From the NCBI RefSeq assembly GCF_023674425.1, contig NZ_CP098401.1:1240001-1304000 (forward strand): a DNA stretch of 64,000 bases, read 5' to 3'. This DNA is from Sphingomonas donggukensis (GTDB taxonomy: Bacteria; Pseudomonadota; Alphaproteobacteria; Sphingomonadales; Sphingomonadaceae). The notes beneath the pieces are model-generated. The model was not told where the DNA came from. It saw only the letters and a program-made list of their open reading frames with translations, and did no database searches. Of this stretch, positions 1-7,087 are shown in pieces; positions within the stretch are counted from its first letter, which is position 1; every line of letters starts with the position of its first letter. The position numbers and the translations under genes were made by a program.

Positions 1-23
1 ATGGCCTCAACCATCCACCCGCC

Positions 24-317
24 TCACCGATACACCCGGAAACACCGCTTCACCCGGCCATAATAGCCGCGGTCCCAGCGGCACGCGACGCGGCTGCGGT
101 CGCGCCAGCCGCGGTTGCCGCGCCAGTGTCGGTCGCCGCGCCATCCGCGGTCGTCGCGCCAGTTGCGGTCGCGGTCCCAGCGGCGGTAGTCACGGCTATC
201 GTTCCAGCCGCGGTCCTGGTGATAATAGCCGTCACCGCGGTACTGCGCCTCGGCCGGGGTGGCGGCGATGCCGGTCACCGCGACCAGTCCGGCCGCTGCA
301 AGAGCGAACAATTTCAT
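24..317 (-). CDS. Small secreted Arg/Trp-rich protein
   Basis: A 97-residue protein with a clear Sec signal peptide (about residues 1-24, ending in an Ala-x-Ala type site, PAEA). The mature part is built of loosely repeated Arg/Trp/Asp/Gly units such as RGWRD and RHWRG, and ends with two Cys residues near RVACRWD and RVKRCFRVYR. The start is the ATG at 317, because GAGGAG lies 8-13 bases upstream of it; an in-frame Met eight codons further upstream has no such site. I do not recognise a catalytic family. Low-complexity basic periplasmic proteins of this kind are common in sphingomonads and function is unknown. Gene identity as a secreted protein is well supported. Confidence 0.75.
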   Translation of the reverse strand: MKLFALAAAGLVAVTGIAATPAEAQYRGDGYYHQDRGWNDSRDYRRWDRDRNWRDDRGWRGDRHWRGNRGWRDRSRVACRWDRGYYGRVKRCFRVYR

Positions 318-408
318 GGTCCATCTCCTCAACTCGCCCATTACGCGGGCTTCGGGTGAAGATAGGCCCCGGCCATGAGCCTCGCCTGAACGCTTCGTTC
401 AGCTTGGC

Positions 409-741
409 CTACCGCCCCTGCATGTTGCGCGCGCCGGGCGGCATGCGGACGGTCAGGCCGTCGAGCTCGGGGGTCAGCACGATCTGGCACGCCAGCCGGC
501 TGGTACGGCAGGCGCCGAGGGCGAGGTCGAGCATGTCCTCCTCCTCCTCGCTTGCCGGGGTCAGGCGGGCGAAATCCTCGGGCGCGACGATGACGTGGCA
601 GGTGGAGCACGCCATCTGCCCCTCGCACGTGCCCTCCAGCGGCTGGCCGGCGTTTTGCCCGACTTCGAGCAGGGCATAGCCCTCGGGCGCATCGACCGCC
701 TGCACGCTGCCGTCGGTGGCGACGAAACGGACGCGGATCAT
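409..741 (-). CDS. [2Fe-2S] ferredoxin, adrenodoxin/ISC type
   Basis: A 110-residue cytosolic electron carrier. The cluster ligands are visible as Cys39, Cys45, Cys48 and Cys85, the C-x5-C-x2-C...C spacing of adrenodoxin/Fdx-type ferredoxins, within GTCEGQMACSTCHV and SRLACQI. Its ATG overlaps the stop codon of the upstream cysteine desulfurase (ATGA), so it is the last gene of a three-gene minus-strand operon. That context suggests it supplies electrons for Fe-S cluster assembly or a related sulfur-transfer reaction. Family assignment is firm; the specific redox partner is inference. Confidence 0.93.
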   Translation of the reverse strand: MIRVRFVATDGSVQAVDAPEGYALLEVGQNAGQPLEGTCEGQMACSTCHVIVAPEDFARLTPASEEEEDMLDLALGACRTSRLACQIVLTPELDGLTVRMPPGARNMQGR

Positions 742-1805
742 GCCGCGATCCGCTGGGCGCGGGCGGCGGCGTCGATGCGGTCGAGCGCGGCGATCAGTTC
801 GGCCTCCGTGGTGTAGCGTCCGAAGCCGATGCGGATGCTGGAGCGGGCCTGCGCGTCGGTGAGCCCGAGCGCGCGGAGCACGTGGCTGGGCCGCCCCGAT
901 CCGCTGGCGCAGGCCGATCCCGCCGAAAAGGCGATGTCGCGGCACTCGCTCATCAACCGCGCCACGTCGAGGCCGTCGCGGCGGATGTTGAGGTTGCCCT
1001 TGTAGCGTTGCTCGAGCGATCCGTTGACGACCCAGTCCGCCCCGAGCCGATCGAGCGCGCGGTCGAACAAGCGGGCGACGTGCGCGGCGTCGGCGTCGGA
1101 TCGGTCGGCGGCGAGCTTCGCCGCGGCACCGAAGCCTGCGCACAGCGCCGGGCTGAGCGTGCCCGAGCGTCCCGCCGCCTCCTGCCCGCCGCCGTGAAGC
1201 AGCGAGGCGAGCGTGATACCGTCGCGAATCCAGAGCGCGCCGATGCCCTTCGGTCCGTGGATCTTGTGCGCGGATATGGCGATCAGGTCGCAGCCGTCGG
1301 GAATGGCGATGCGGCCATAGCCCTGCACCGCGTCGCACAGCATCAGCGCGTCGGCGTCGCGCGCGCGCGCGGCGATGGCGGCGATTGGCTGGATCACGCC
1401 GATCTCGTTGTTGACCAGCATCGCCGCGACCAGCCCGGTGCCGGCGGGGATGTTCGGGTCGGCGCGCCCGTCTTGGTCGACCGGCGACACGGTGGCGGCG
1501 CGTCCGCTCGCGGTGACGGTGTCGAGCACCGCGGCATGCTCCGTCGCCAGCGTCACGATGCCCCCGCGCGTGCCCTTGATCGCCCAGTTCAGCGCCTCGG
1601 TCGCGCCGCTGGTGAAGGTGACCGTGCCCCCTGTAGGTAACAGCGCGGCGACCTGTGCGCGTGCCGCCTCCACCGCGGCACGCGCGGCACGGCCCGGGGC
1701 GTGGGCGGAATGGGGGTTGGCGTGCTGATGCTCCAGCCAGGGCAACATCGCCGCCAGCGCCTCGGGGGCCAGCGGGGTCGTCGCCTGGTAATCGAGATAG
1801 GTCAC
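738..1805 (-). CDS. Cysteine desulfurase family protein (second of two)
   Basis: A 355-residue class V aminotransferase-fold, PLP-dependent enzyme of the NifS/IscS group, expected to release sulfur from cysteine as an enzyme persulfide. The N-terminus reads TYLDYQATTPL. The PLP lysine is Lys181 in SAHKIHGPKGIG, and the persulfide cysteine is Cys299 in AGSACASG. The start is GTG at 1805, which overlaps the TGA of the preceding paralogue (GTGA); its own TGA overlaps the ferredoxin ATG. The two paralogues are clearly diverged, so this is not a recent duplication. Which is the housekeeping enzyme and which has a specialised acceptor cannot be told from sequence. Confidence 0.92.
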   Translation of the reverse strand: MTYLDYQATTPLAPEALAAMLPWLEHQHANPHSAHAPGRAARAAVEAARAQVAALLPTGGTVTFTSGATEALNWAIKGTRGGIVTLATEHAAVLDTVTASGRAATVSPVDQDGRADPNIPAGTGLVAAMLVNNEIGVIQPIAAIAARARDADALMLCDAVQGYGRIAIPDGCDLIAISAHKIHGPKGIGALWIRDGITLASLLHGGGQEAAGRSGTLSPALCAGFGAAAKLAADRSDADAAHVARLFDRALDRLGADWVVNGSLEQRYKGNLNIRRDGLDVARLMSECRDIAFSAGSACASGSGRPSHVLRALGLTDAQARSSIRIGFGRYTTEAELIAALDRIDAAARAQRIAA

Positions 1806-2908
1806 GCCGGCGTCTCTGTGGTGGTGGCGGCGCGCGCGCGCACTTCGCGGGCGATGTTCGCCCAGGCGGTGATGAAGCGTTCGATATCGGCAGGCGTCGT
1901 GTCGCGCCCGAAGCTGACGCGGATGACCTCGCCCGCAGCCGCCCCCTCCCACCCCATCGCGCCGAGCACGTGGCTGGGGCGCATCGTCCCCGACGAGCAC
2001 GCCGATCCCGCCGACACCGCGATTCCCGCCATGTCGAACCGGATGAGTTGCGCCGCCGCCGACAGGCCGGGCAGGCGATAGGAGGCGATGTGCGGGCTGC
2101 GCGGGGCGGTGCCGGCGACGACTTCGCCGCCGAGCGCCGCGATCGCAGCGTCCAGCCGCGCGCGCATGCCGGCCATCGCCGCCAGATCCTCGGGGATGGC
2201 GACCGCGGCGGCATAGCCGAGTGCAGCCGGCACATTCTCGGTCCCGCCGCGATAGCCGCGCTCCTGTCCGCCGGTCGGCAGCAGCAGGGCGAGATTGCGT
2301 ACAAGCAGCCCGCCGATGCCAGCGGGGCCGGCGCGCTTGTGGCCGGAAATGGCGATCAGGTCGGCGACGTCCTGCGGCTGGTCCTCGCCGCGCCAGTTGG
2401 CGGGCATCTGCGCGGCATCGACGAACAACACGCCTTCCGCTTCGGTCACCACGTCGGCGATCGCGCGCAGCGGCTGGATCACGCCGGTTTCGCTGTTGCC
2501 CCACTGGATCGCGACCAGCGCCGGGGCGGGCGCGTCAGCGAGCAGCTCGCGCAGCACGTGCGGATCGACTCGCCCGTCGCTGCCGACCGGCAGGCGGATC
2601 GCATCGGGGGCGACGCGCAGCACCGCGTCGTGCTCGGTCGCGGCGATGATGCGACTCGCGGCCTGCGCGCGGGTCAGCGCCATGCCGATCGCCTCGCTGG
2701 CGCCGCTGGTCAGGATCAGCTCGCCCGCCCAGCCGTACGCGCCCTTGATGACGTTGCGCGCGCTTTCCAACGCGGCGCGGGCCTGGCGCCCCTCGGCGTG
2801 CGGGGACGACGGATTGGCCCAGGTCGCCAGCCCGCGCGTCACCGCCTGCGCCGCGGTCGGGTGCAGCGGCGTCGTCGCGGCGTGATCGAGGTACAGGCGG
2901 GTCGGCAG
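1802..2908 (-). CDS. Cysteine desulfurase (first of two), probable CTG start
   Basis: A PLP-dependent cysteine desulfurase of the NifS/IscS family. The PLP lysine is in SGHKRAGPAGIG (about residue 191) and the persulfide cysteine in AGSACSSG (about residue 304). The first normal start codon in frame (GTG at 2842) would remove the conserved N-terminal motif LYLDHAATTPLHP, which is plainly encoded upstream. Between that motif and an in-frame TAA there is no ATG, GTG or TTG, so I place the start at CTG 2908, with AAAGG eight bases before it, giving 368 residues. A TATATAA about 35 bases further upstream could be a -10 element. A sequencing or natural change in the start codon is the alternative. 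Confidence 0.88.
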   Translation of the reverse strand: MPTRLYLDHAATTPLHPTAAQAVTRGLATWANPSSPHAEGRQARAALESARNVIKGAYGWAGELILTSGASEAIGMALTRAQAASRIIAATEHDAVLRVAPDAIRLPVGSDGRVDPHVLRELLADAPAPALVAIQWGNSETGVIQPLRAIADVVTEAEGVLFVDAAQMPANWRGEDQPQDVADLIAISGHKRAGPAGIGGLLVRNLALLLPTGGQERGYRGGTENVPAALGYAAAVAIPEDLAAMAGMRARLDAAIAALGGEVVAGTAPRSPHIASYRLPGLSAAAQLIRFDMAGIAVSAGSACSSGTMRPSHVLGAMGWEGAAAGEVIRVSFGRDTTPADIERFITAWANIAREVRARAATTTETPA

Positions 2909-3025
2909 GGCAGCGGCCTTTCGAAGTGATTGCGCGTCGGCGCGCCACCCTTATATAGCGCCGTGCTCTTCGCGCGCCATGCGTCCGCATGGTTCCGCGC
3001 CCTTTTTCAGATCGCAGGTCGCCCG

Positions 3026-3682
3026 ATGCCAGAAGTCATTTTCCCCGGACCCGAAGGCCGCCTCGAAGGGCGTTTCGCCCCCGCCCCCCGCCCCCGCGCG
3101 CCGGTCGCGATGATCCTGCATCCGCACCCGTCGTCCGGGGGCACGATGAACAACCGGATCGTCCAGGAACTCTACAAGACGTTCCAGCGCCGTGGCTTTG
3201 CGACGCTGCGCTTCAACTTCCGCGGCGTGGGCAAGAGCCAGGGCGTTTTCGACAACGGCATCGGCGAACTGTCCGACGCGGCGAGCGCGCTCGACTGGGT
3301 GCAGAGCTTCCATCCGGAAGCGTCGACGACGTGGGTCGCGGGCTTCGGCTTCGGCGCGTGGATCGGCATGCAGCTCTTGATGCGCCGCCCGGAAATCCGC
3401 GGCTTCATCTCGATCGCGCCGCCGGCCAACATGTTCGACTTCACGTTCCTGGCGCCCTGCCCGTCGAGCGGCATCATCATCCAGGGCGAGAACGACGAAG
3501 TCGTCACCCCGCTCGCGGTCCAGAAGCTGGTCGACAAGCTGCGCACCCAGCGCCACATCACCATCCACCACGATACGATTCCGGGCGCGAACCACTTCTT
3601 CGAACACGAAATGCCGCAGTTGATGGGCAGCGTGGACAAGTATCTGGACATGCGGCTGGACCCGAATTCGCCTATTCGCTGA
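3026..3682 (+). CDS. Alpha/beta hydrolase-fold protein lacking the nucleophile Ser
   Basis: A 218-residue dienelactone-hydrolase-like alpha/beta protein. Family landmarks are the oxyanion region HPHPSSGGTMNN, FRGVGKSQG, the acid in GENDEVVTP and the histidine in GANHFFEHE. The nucleophile elbow, normally G-x-S-x-G, reads GFGFGAW, so the serine position is glycine. Either the protein is non-catalytic or it uses another residue. The start is the ATG at 3026 before PEVIFPGPEG, with only a weak upstream site; an in-frame start at 2930 would add an implausible N-terminus overlapping the divergent promoter region. It is divergent from the cysteine desulfurase operon and may share its control region. 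Confidence 0.82.
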   Translation: MPEVIFPGPEGRLEGRFAPAPRPRAPVAMILHPHPSSGGTMNNRIVQELYKTFQRRGFATLRFNFRGVGKSQGVFDNGIGELSDAASALDWVQSFHPEASTTWVAGFGFGAWIGMQLLMRRPEIRGFISIAPPANMFDFTFLAPCPSSGIIIQGENDEVVTPLAVQKLVDKLRTQRHITIHHDTIPGANHFFEHEMPQLMGSVDKYLDMRLDPNSPIR

Positions 3683-3740
3683 GGCGAAGTGCGAAGCTGG
3701 GCCACGCCCGGCCGGCGGCGCTACCGGCGCCGTCCGACGG

Positions 3741-3776
3741 CATCGGCTTTGCCGATGGCGGTGCTTTTAGAAAAGC
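3741..3776 (+). terminator. Paired hairpins downstream of the hydrolase gene
   Basis: CATCGGC-TTT-GCCGATG (3741-3757) is a perfect 7-bp hairpin. It is followed within six bases by GCTTTT-AG-AAAAGC (3763-3776), a second perfect inverted repeat whose left arm carries a T-run. The placement 58 bases after the stop codon suits a transcription end point, but the T-run is short, so this is tentative. Confidence 0.35.
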
Positions 3777-3841
3777 GCTGATAAGTTAGATCAAACTCAC
3801 GAAGCAGCCAATATGAACGGGCATTCTCGCGGTGCTGTCTC

Positions 3842-4090
3842 CTACTGTGATCCGAAGGTTATCTCTTGGGCCGACCTACCGGTCCAGTAGCGGCAATTAA
3901 GCACTCTCCAATGCGCCGTGGCGTCGCGTTGATAGAATCTCTCAGACACCGCGTCGCTAGTTTGATATTCGGATGAAGCTATGAAAATCCATCGGCCGCC
4001 CACAATGAGGTAAAATTCTATAAGTATTATGACAACCGCAATCAATACCAGCATCGCCTTTAGAGGCTCTCGTCGGTCGACCAACCGCAT
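3842..4090 (-). CDS. Hypothetical small membrane protein
   Basis: An 82-residue protein with one strong transmembrane segment near the N-terminus (about residues 12-32, AMLVLIAVVIILIEFYLIVGG). A short polar tail contains LNCRYWTGR. The ATG at 4090 is preceded by GGGGAG four bases upstream, which supports a real gene. Base composition is distinctly AT-richer than the flanking genes and codon use differs from the rest of the window, suggesting either a fast-evolving small gene or transferred DNA. I do not recognise a family. Confidence 0.55.
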   Translation of the reverse strand: MRLVDRREPLKAMLVLIAVVIILIEFYLIVGGRWIFIASSEYQTSDAVSERFYQRDATAHWRVLNCRYWTGRSAQEITFGSQ

Positions 4091-4236
4091 AATGCTCCCC
4101 TATTCAAGACGTTCAAGAGATTGCCGCATAGAAGATGCAAGCACAGCAATCGTATCGATGCAAACTTTAGGAAAAATGTCTTAATGTTAAAGGCAAAACC
4201 CGAGCGATTTGTGGGCCAAATTACCAAAATTCACTT

Positions 4237-4398
4237 TTAAACCGTCCAGATCGCCACATTCCCTAGCAACACCGCGGCGCAGACCAGCATCAGCACGCCC
4301 TTCGTGCGATCCGCCCTGCCGCGGCGCAGGAGTTGGATGCCACCGAAGGTCAGGGCGAAGACGGCAAGCATGGCGATGGCGGGAAAGAGATTGGTCAC
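4237..4398 (-). CDS. Small two-segment membrane protein
   Basis: A 53-residue protein starting at GTG 4398 directly after GGGGGAGGCA. It has two hydrophobic segments, TNLFPAIAMLAVFALTFGG (residues 2-20) and VLMLVCAAVLLGNVAIWTV (35-53), joined by a basic loop LLRRGRADRTKG, the hairpin form typical of small inner-membrane proteins. Its codon use is normal for the genome, unlike the AT-rich stretch just downstream. It lies before the threonine dehydratase gene, from which it is separated by a dispersed palindromic repeat. Function is unknown. Confidence 0.6.
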   Translation of the reverse strand: MTNLFPAIAMLAVFALTFGGIQLLRRGRADRTKGVLMLVCAAVLLGNVAIWTV

Positions 4399-4413
4399 TG
4401 CCTCCCCCCTCCT

Positions 4414-4556
4414 CCGTTCGTCTCGAGTAGCGATTGAACAGGCCGCAGGCCGTATCGAAAGCGCGTATCGAGAGGCTGCGCCCAGGCAACGCTGTCTCGA
4501 TACGAGCCCTCGATACGCGGCTGCGCCGCTACTCGGTCTCTACTCGACACGCACGG
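4414..4556. repeat. Dispersed palindromic element, family A, copy 1
   Basis: An imperfect long inverted repeat with outer ends CCGTTCGTCTCGAGTAG and (degenerate) CTACTCGACACGCACGG, and inner arms GTATCGAGAG / CTCTCGATACG-like. It belongs to the same family as the copies at 8982, 28080, 47421 and 55396. This copy has the most decayed right arm and carries an extra internal repeat of the CGATAC unit. It occupies most of the gap between two minus-strand genes. Confidence 0.75.
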
Positions 4557-4590
4557 TAATGGGGTGTGCGCGAGCGGGGATAGGGCGAAA

Positions 4591-5562
4591 TCAGTCATCG
4601 CGCCCCAACACCGCGGCATAAGCGTCCGCATCGACGTTGCCGCCCGACACGATCACCAGCATACCCTCCTCGGGCGTCACCTTGCCGGCGAGCAACGCCG
4701 CGATCGCCACCGCTCCGCCGGGCTCGACCACTATCCGCAAATTATGCGCGGCCCAGCGTTGGGCGGTGCGGATTTCGGCTTCGGCCACGGCCACGCCGGT
4801 GGCCGATCGGCGGGAGAGGACGTCGAAGGTCAGTTGCGACACCCGCCGCGTCTGGAGCGAATCGCAAGCGGTGGGGGGCGCCTCGTCGGCGGCCTCCTCG
4901 ATCCAGCCGGCCTCAAGGCTGCGGCGCATGTCGTCCCAACCCTCGGGCTCGACCACGGTGATCGCGGCGTCGGGCAGCGCGAGCGCGAGGCCGGCGGCCA
5001 GCCCGCCGCCGCCGCAGGGCGTGACGACGTGGACGATGCCGTCGTCCAGCCCGAATTCCTCGAACTGGTCCTCGGCCTCTATGCCGACGCTGCCCTGTCC
5101 CTCGATCACCCAGGCGTCGTCGAAGCTCGGCACCAGCACCGCACCGCGGGCGTGGGCCAGATGCGCGGCGATCTTCTCACGCACGCCCTTGCCGCGGTCG
5201 CAGCCGACAACTTCGGCGCCGAGCGAGAGGGTCGAATCGCGTTTCACGCGCGGCGCATCCTCGGGCATCACGATGACCGCGGGCATGCCGAGCTCGCGCG
5301 CCGCCCAAGCCACCCCTTGCGCATGGTTGCCGCTGGAGAAGGCGACGACGCCCTTCGATCGCTGGGATTCGTCGATCGCGGTCAGGCGGTGCCACGCGCC
5401 GCGGATCTTGAACGCGCCGATCGGTTGCAGAGACTCGGCCTTGAAGGCGACCTCCACCCCCTTGATTTCGGCGAAGAAAAGCGGCGTGGGCGGCAGGATG
5501 GCCGCCACCTTTGCCGCGGCGTCGCGCACCCCGGCGCGGGTCGGTTGTCGCACGATGGTCAC
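4591..5562 (-). CDS. Threonine dehydratase (short form, no ACT domain)
   Basis: A 323-residue fold-type II PLP enzyme predicted to deaminate L-threonine (or serine) to the 2-oxo acid. The PLP lysine is Lys52 in IGAFKIRGA. The substrate loop is SSGNHAQGVA, and the glycine-rich phosphate-binding loop is PCGGGGLAAG. There is no C-terminal ACT regulatory domain, so it resembles catabolic/serine-racemase-like threonine dehydratases rather than the feedback-regulated biosynthetic IlvA. I chose GTG 5562, which has AAGGA seven bases upstream; a TTG six codons earlier is the alternative. Distinguishing threonine dehydratase from serine racemase needs phylogeny. Confidence 0.88.
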   Translation of the reverse strand: MTIVRQPTRAGVRDAAAKVAAILPPTPLFFAEIKGVEVAFKAESLQPIGAFKIRGAWHRLTAIDESQRSKGVVAFSSGNHAQGVAWAARELGMPAVIVMPEDAPRVKRDSTLSLGAEVVGCDRGKGVREKIAAHLAHARGAVLVPSFDDAWVIEGQGSVGIEAEDQFEEFGLDDGIVHVVTPCGGGGLAAGLALALPDAAITVVEPEGWDDMRRSLEAGWIEEAADEAPPTACDSLQTRRVSQLTFDVLSRRSATGVAVAEAEIRTAQRWAAHNLRIVVEPGGAVAIAALLAGKVTPEEGMLVIVSGGNVDADAYAAVLGRDD

Positions 5563-5648
5563 GGCTCGTCCTTGCCGCAAAAGCGATGCGATAGAAACTC
5601 TTTACATGGGGGTCCGGTGACCCTATTTGCCCGCCTCCGCTGCCCCAT

Positions 5649-5719
5649 GGGACTTCCACCGCAAGGCAGTGATTTTCGTAGCTGAAGACCGGGGGCGTGC
5701 CCCTGGCACTGGAGGTCCC
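5649..5719 (+). promoter_or_regulatory. Structured leader sequestering the decarboxylase SD
   Basis: GGGACTTCCA (5649-5658) is complementary along all ten positions (one G-U pair) to TGGAGGTCCC (5710-5719), which contains the GGAGG ribosome-binding site of the next gene. The enclosed sequence holds a second strong hairpin, CCGGGGG-CGTG-CCCCTGG (5689-5706, one G-U pair). This arrangement would hide the SD and is what a translational riboswitch or leader looks like. Alphaproteobacterial ornithine decarboxylase genes are known to carry the speF leader RNA (Rfam family). Membership is my inference and was not tested. Confidence 0.6.
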
Positions 5720-5724
5720 TTGAA

Positions 5725-6954
5725 TTGCACAACGATCATCGAGCGCTGGGGCTAGCTGTCCCCTCGACGGCCGACAACGCCGTCGCAATCGCCAAGGGCG
5801 CACCGGTCCAGCCGGTGACGCTCGTTCGTCCGCACGCCGCTGCGCGCGCCGCCCGCTTCTTCGTGGAGAAGTTTCCGGGCCGGTCGATGTATGCGGTGAA
5901 GGCGAACCCGAGCCCGGACCTGCTCCACATCCTGTGGGACAGCGGTATCACGCATTACGACGTCGCGTCGCTGGGTGAAGTGCGGCTGGTGGCGCGCGAG
6001 CTGCCGGAGGCGACCCTGTGCTTCATGCACCCGGTCAAGGCCGAGGAAGCGATCCACCAGGCGTATTTCGAACACGGCGTGCGCACCTTCAGCCTCGATT
6101 CGCTCGAGGAGCTGGAGAAGATCGTCCGCGCGACGACGTGGAACGGCGTGGCCGCCGCGGACCTGACGCTGTGCGTTCGCATCCGCGTGTCGTCGGACCT
6201 GTCGAAGCTGTCGCTCGCGTCCAAGTTCGGGGTGATGCCCGACGAGGCCAAAGCGCTGCTGTTCGCGGCACGCCAGGCGGCCGACGCGCTCGGCATCTGT
6301 TTCCACGTCGGTAGCCAGGCGATGTCGCCCGACGCCTATGCGCAGGCTATGGAGCGGGTGCGCGCAGCCATCGTCGAGGCGGCGGTGACGGTCGATGTGA
6401 TCGACGTCGGTGGCGGCTTCCCATCCGTCTATCCCGGCATGGAGCCGCAGGCGCTGGAGCGGTATTTCGAGACGATCCACCGCGCGTTCGAATCGCTGCC
6501 GGTCAGCTATTCGTCGGAACTGTGGTGCGAACCCGGCCGCGCGTTGTGCGCCGAATATTCGTCGCTGATCGTGCGCGTCGAGAAGCGTCGCGGCGACGAA
6601 CTGTTCATCAACGACGGCGCCTATGGCGCGCTGTTCGACGCCGCGCACATCGGCTGGCGCTTTCCCGTCCGCCTGCTGCGCGAGCCGGACAGCCGCGCGA
6701 AGGACATGGCCTTCAGCTTCTACGGCCCGACGTGCGACGACCTCGACCACATGACCGGGCCGTTCCTGCTGCCCGCAGACGTCCAGGCCGGCGACTATAT
6801 CGAGGTCGGGATGCTCGGCGCCTATGGCTGCGCGATGCGGACGACGTTCAACGGCTTCGGATCGGACCAGACGGTGATCGTTACCGACGAACCGATGGCG
6901 TCGCTGTACGTTGCCGCAGACGAGCGGGTCGCGTCGAACGTCGTCACGCTGTAA
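5725..6954 (+). CDS. Type III ornithine/lysine decarboxylase
   Basis: A 409-residue PLP-dependent decarboxylase of the alanine-racemase fold (eukaryotic-type ODC group), predicted to convert ornithine to putrescine, or lysine to cadaverine. The PLP lysine is Lys59 in YAVKANPSPDLL. HVGSQ, DVGGGFPSVYPG and CEPGRALCAE are the cofactor-binding motifs, and the catalytic cysteine is Cys337 in GPTCDDLD. The start is TTG at 5725, nine bases after GGAGG; no other in-frame start fits. Translation is probably controlled by the structured leader just upstream. The next gene is a deoxyhypusine-synthase homologue, which points to putrescine supply for polyamine synthesis. Substrate preference between ornithine and lysine cannot be read with certainty. 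Confidence 0.92.
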   Translation: MHNDHRALGLAVPSTADNAVAIAKGAPVQPVTLVRPHAAARAARFFVEKFPGRSMYAVKANPSPDLLHILWDSGITHYDVASLGEVRLVARELPEATLCFMHPVKAEEAIHQAYFEHGVRTFSLDSLEELEKIVRATTWNGVAAADLTLCVRIRVSSDLSKLSLASKFGVMPDEAKALLFAARQAADALGICFHVGSQAMSPDAYAQAMERVRAAIVEAAVTVDVIDVGGGFPSVYPGMEPQALERYFETIHRAFESLPVSYSSELWCEPGRALCAEYSSLIVRVEKRRGDELFINDGAYGALFDAAHIGWRFPVRLLREPDSRAKDMAFSFYGPTCDDLDHMTGPFLLPADVQAGDYIEVGMLGAYGCAMRTTFNGFGSDQTVIVTDEPMASLYVAADERVASNVVTL

Positions 6955-6980
6955 CAGGTTTCAGCTTCACGCCGCTCTTC

Positions 6981-7075
6981 CCCCCTCCCGCTTGCGGGAG
7001 GGGTCGGGGGAGGGCTTGTTCCTATCCGGAGTGGCGACACGCCCTCCCCTAGCCCCTCCCGCAAGCGGGAGGGGA
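6981..7075. repeat. Pair of GGGAGGGG palindromes (family D)
   Basis: Two related perfect hairpins, CCCTCCCGCTTGCGGGAGGG (near 6983) and CCCCTCCCGCAAGCGGGAGG (near 7053), lie head to head with GGGGGAGGGC / GCCCTCCCCT arms between them. The whole segment is a larger inverted repeat. It lies in the gap between the decarboxylase and the synthase, ending just before the synthase ribosome-binding site, so it could act as an mRNA processing or stability element. Confidence 0.75.
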
Positions 7076-7087
7076 ACGGAGATCGAA

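Noticed and set aside
4395..4631. 78-codon minus-strand frame across the palindrome and the end of the dehydratase gene
   Set aside because: It reads through a dispersed palindrome and into the dehydratase in a different frame; no SD or family signal.
5720..5755. Eleven-codon TTG frame between the SD and the decarboxylase start (a possible leader peptide)
   Set aside because: It has the same SD but a spacing of only four bases, no conserved codon pattern that I can see, and it overlaps the decarboxylase start in another frame. Left as a note only.
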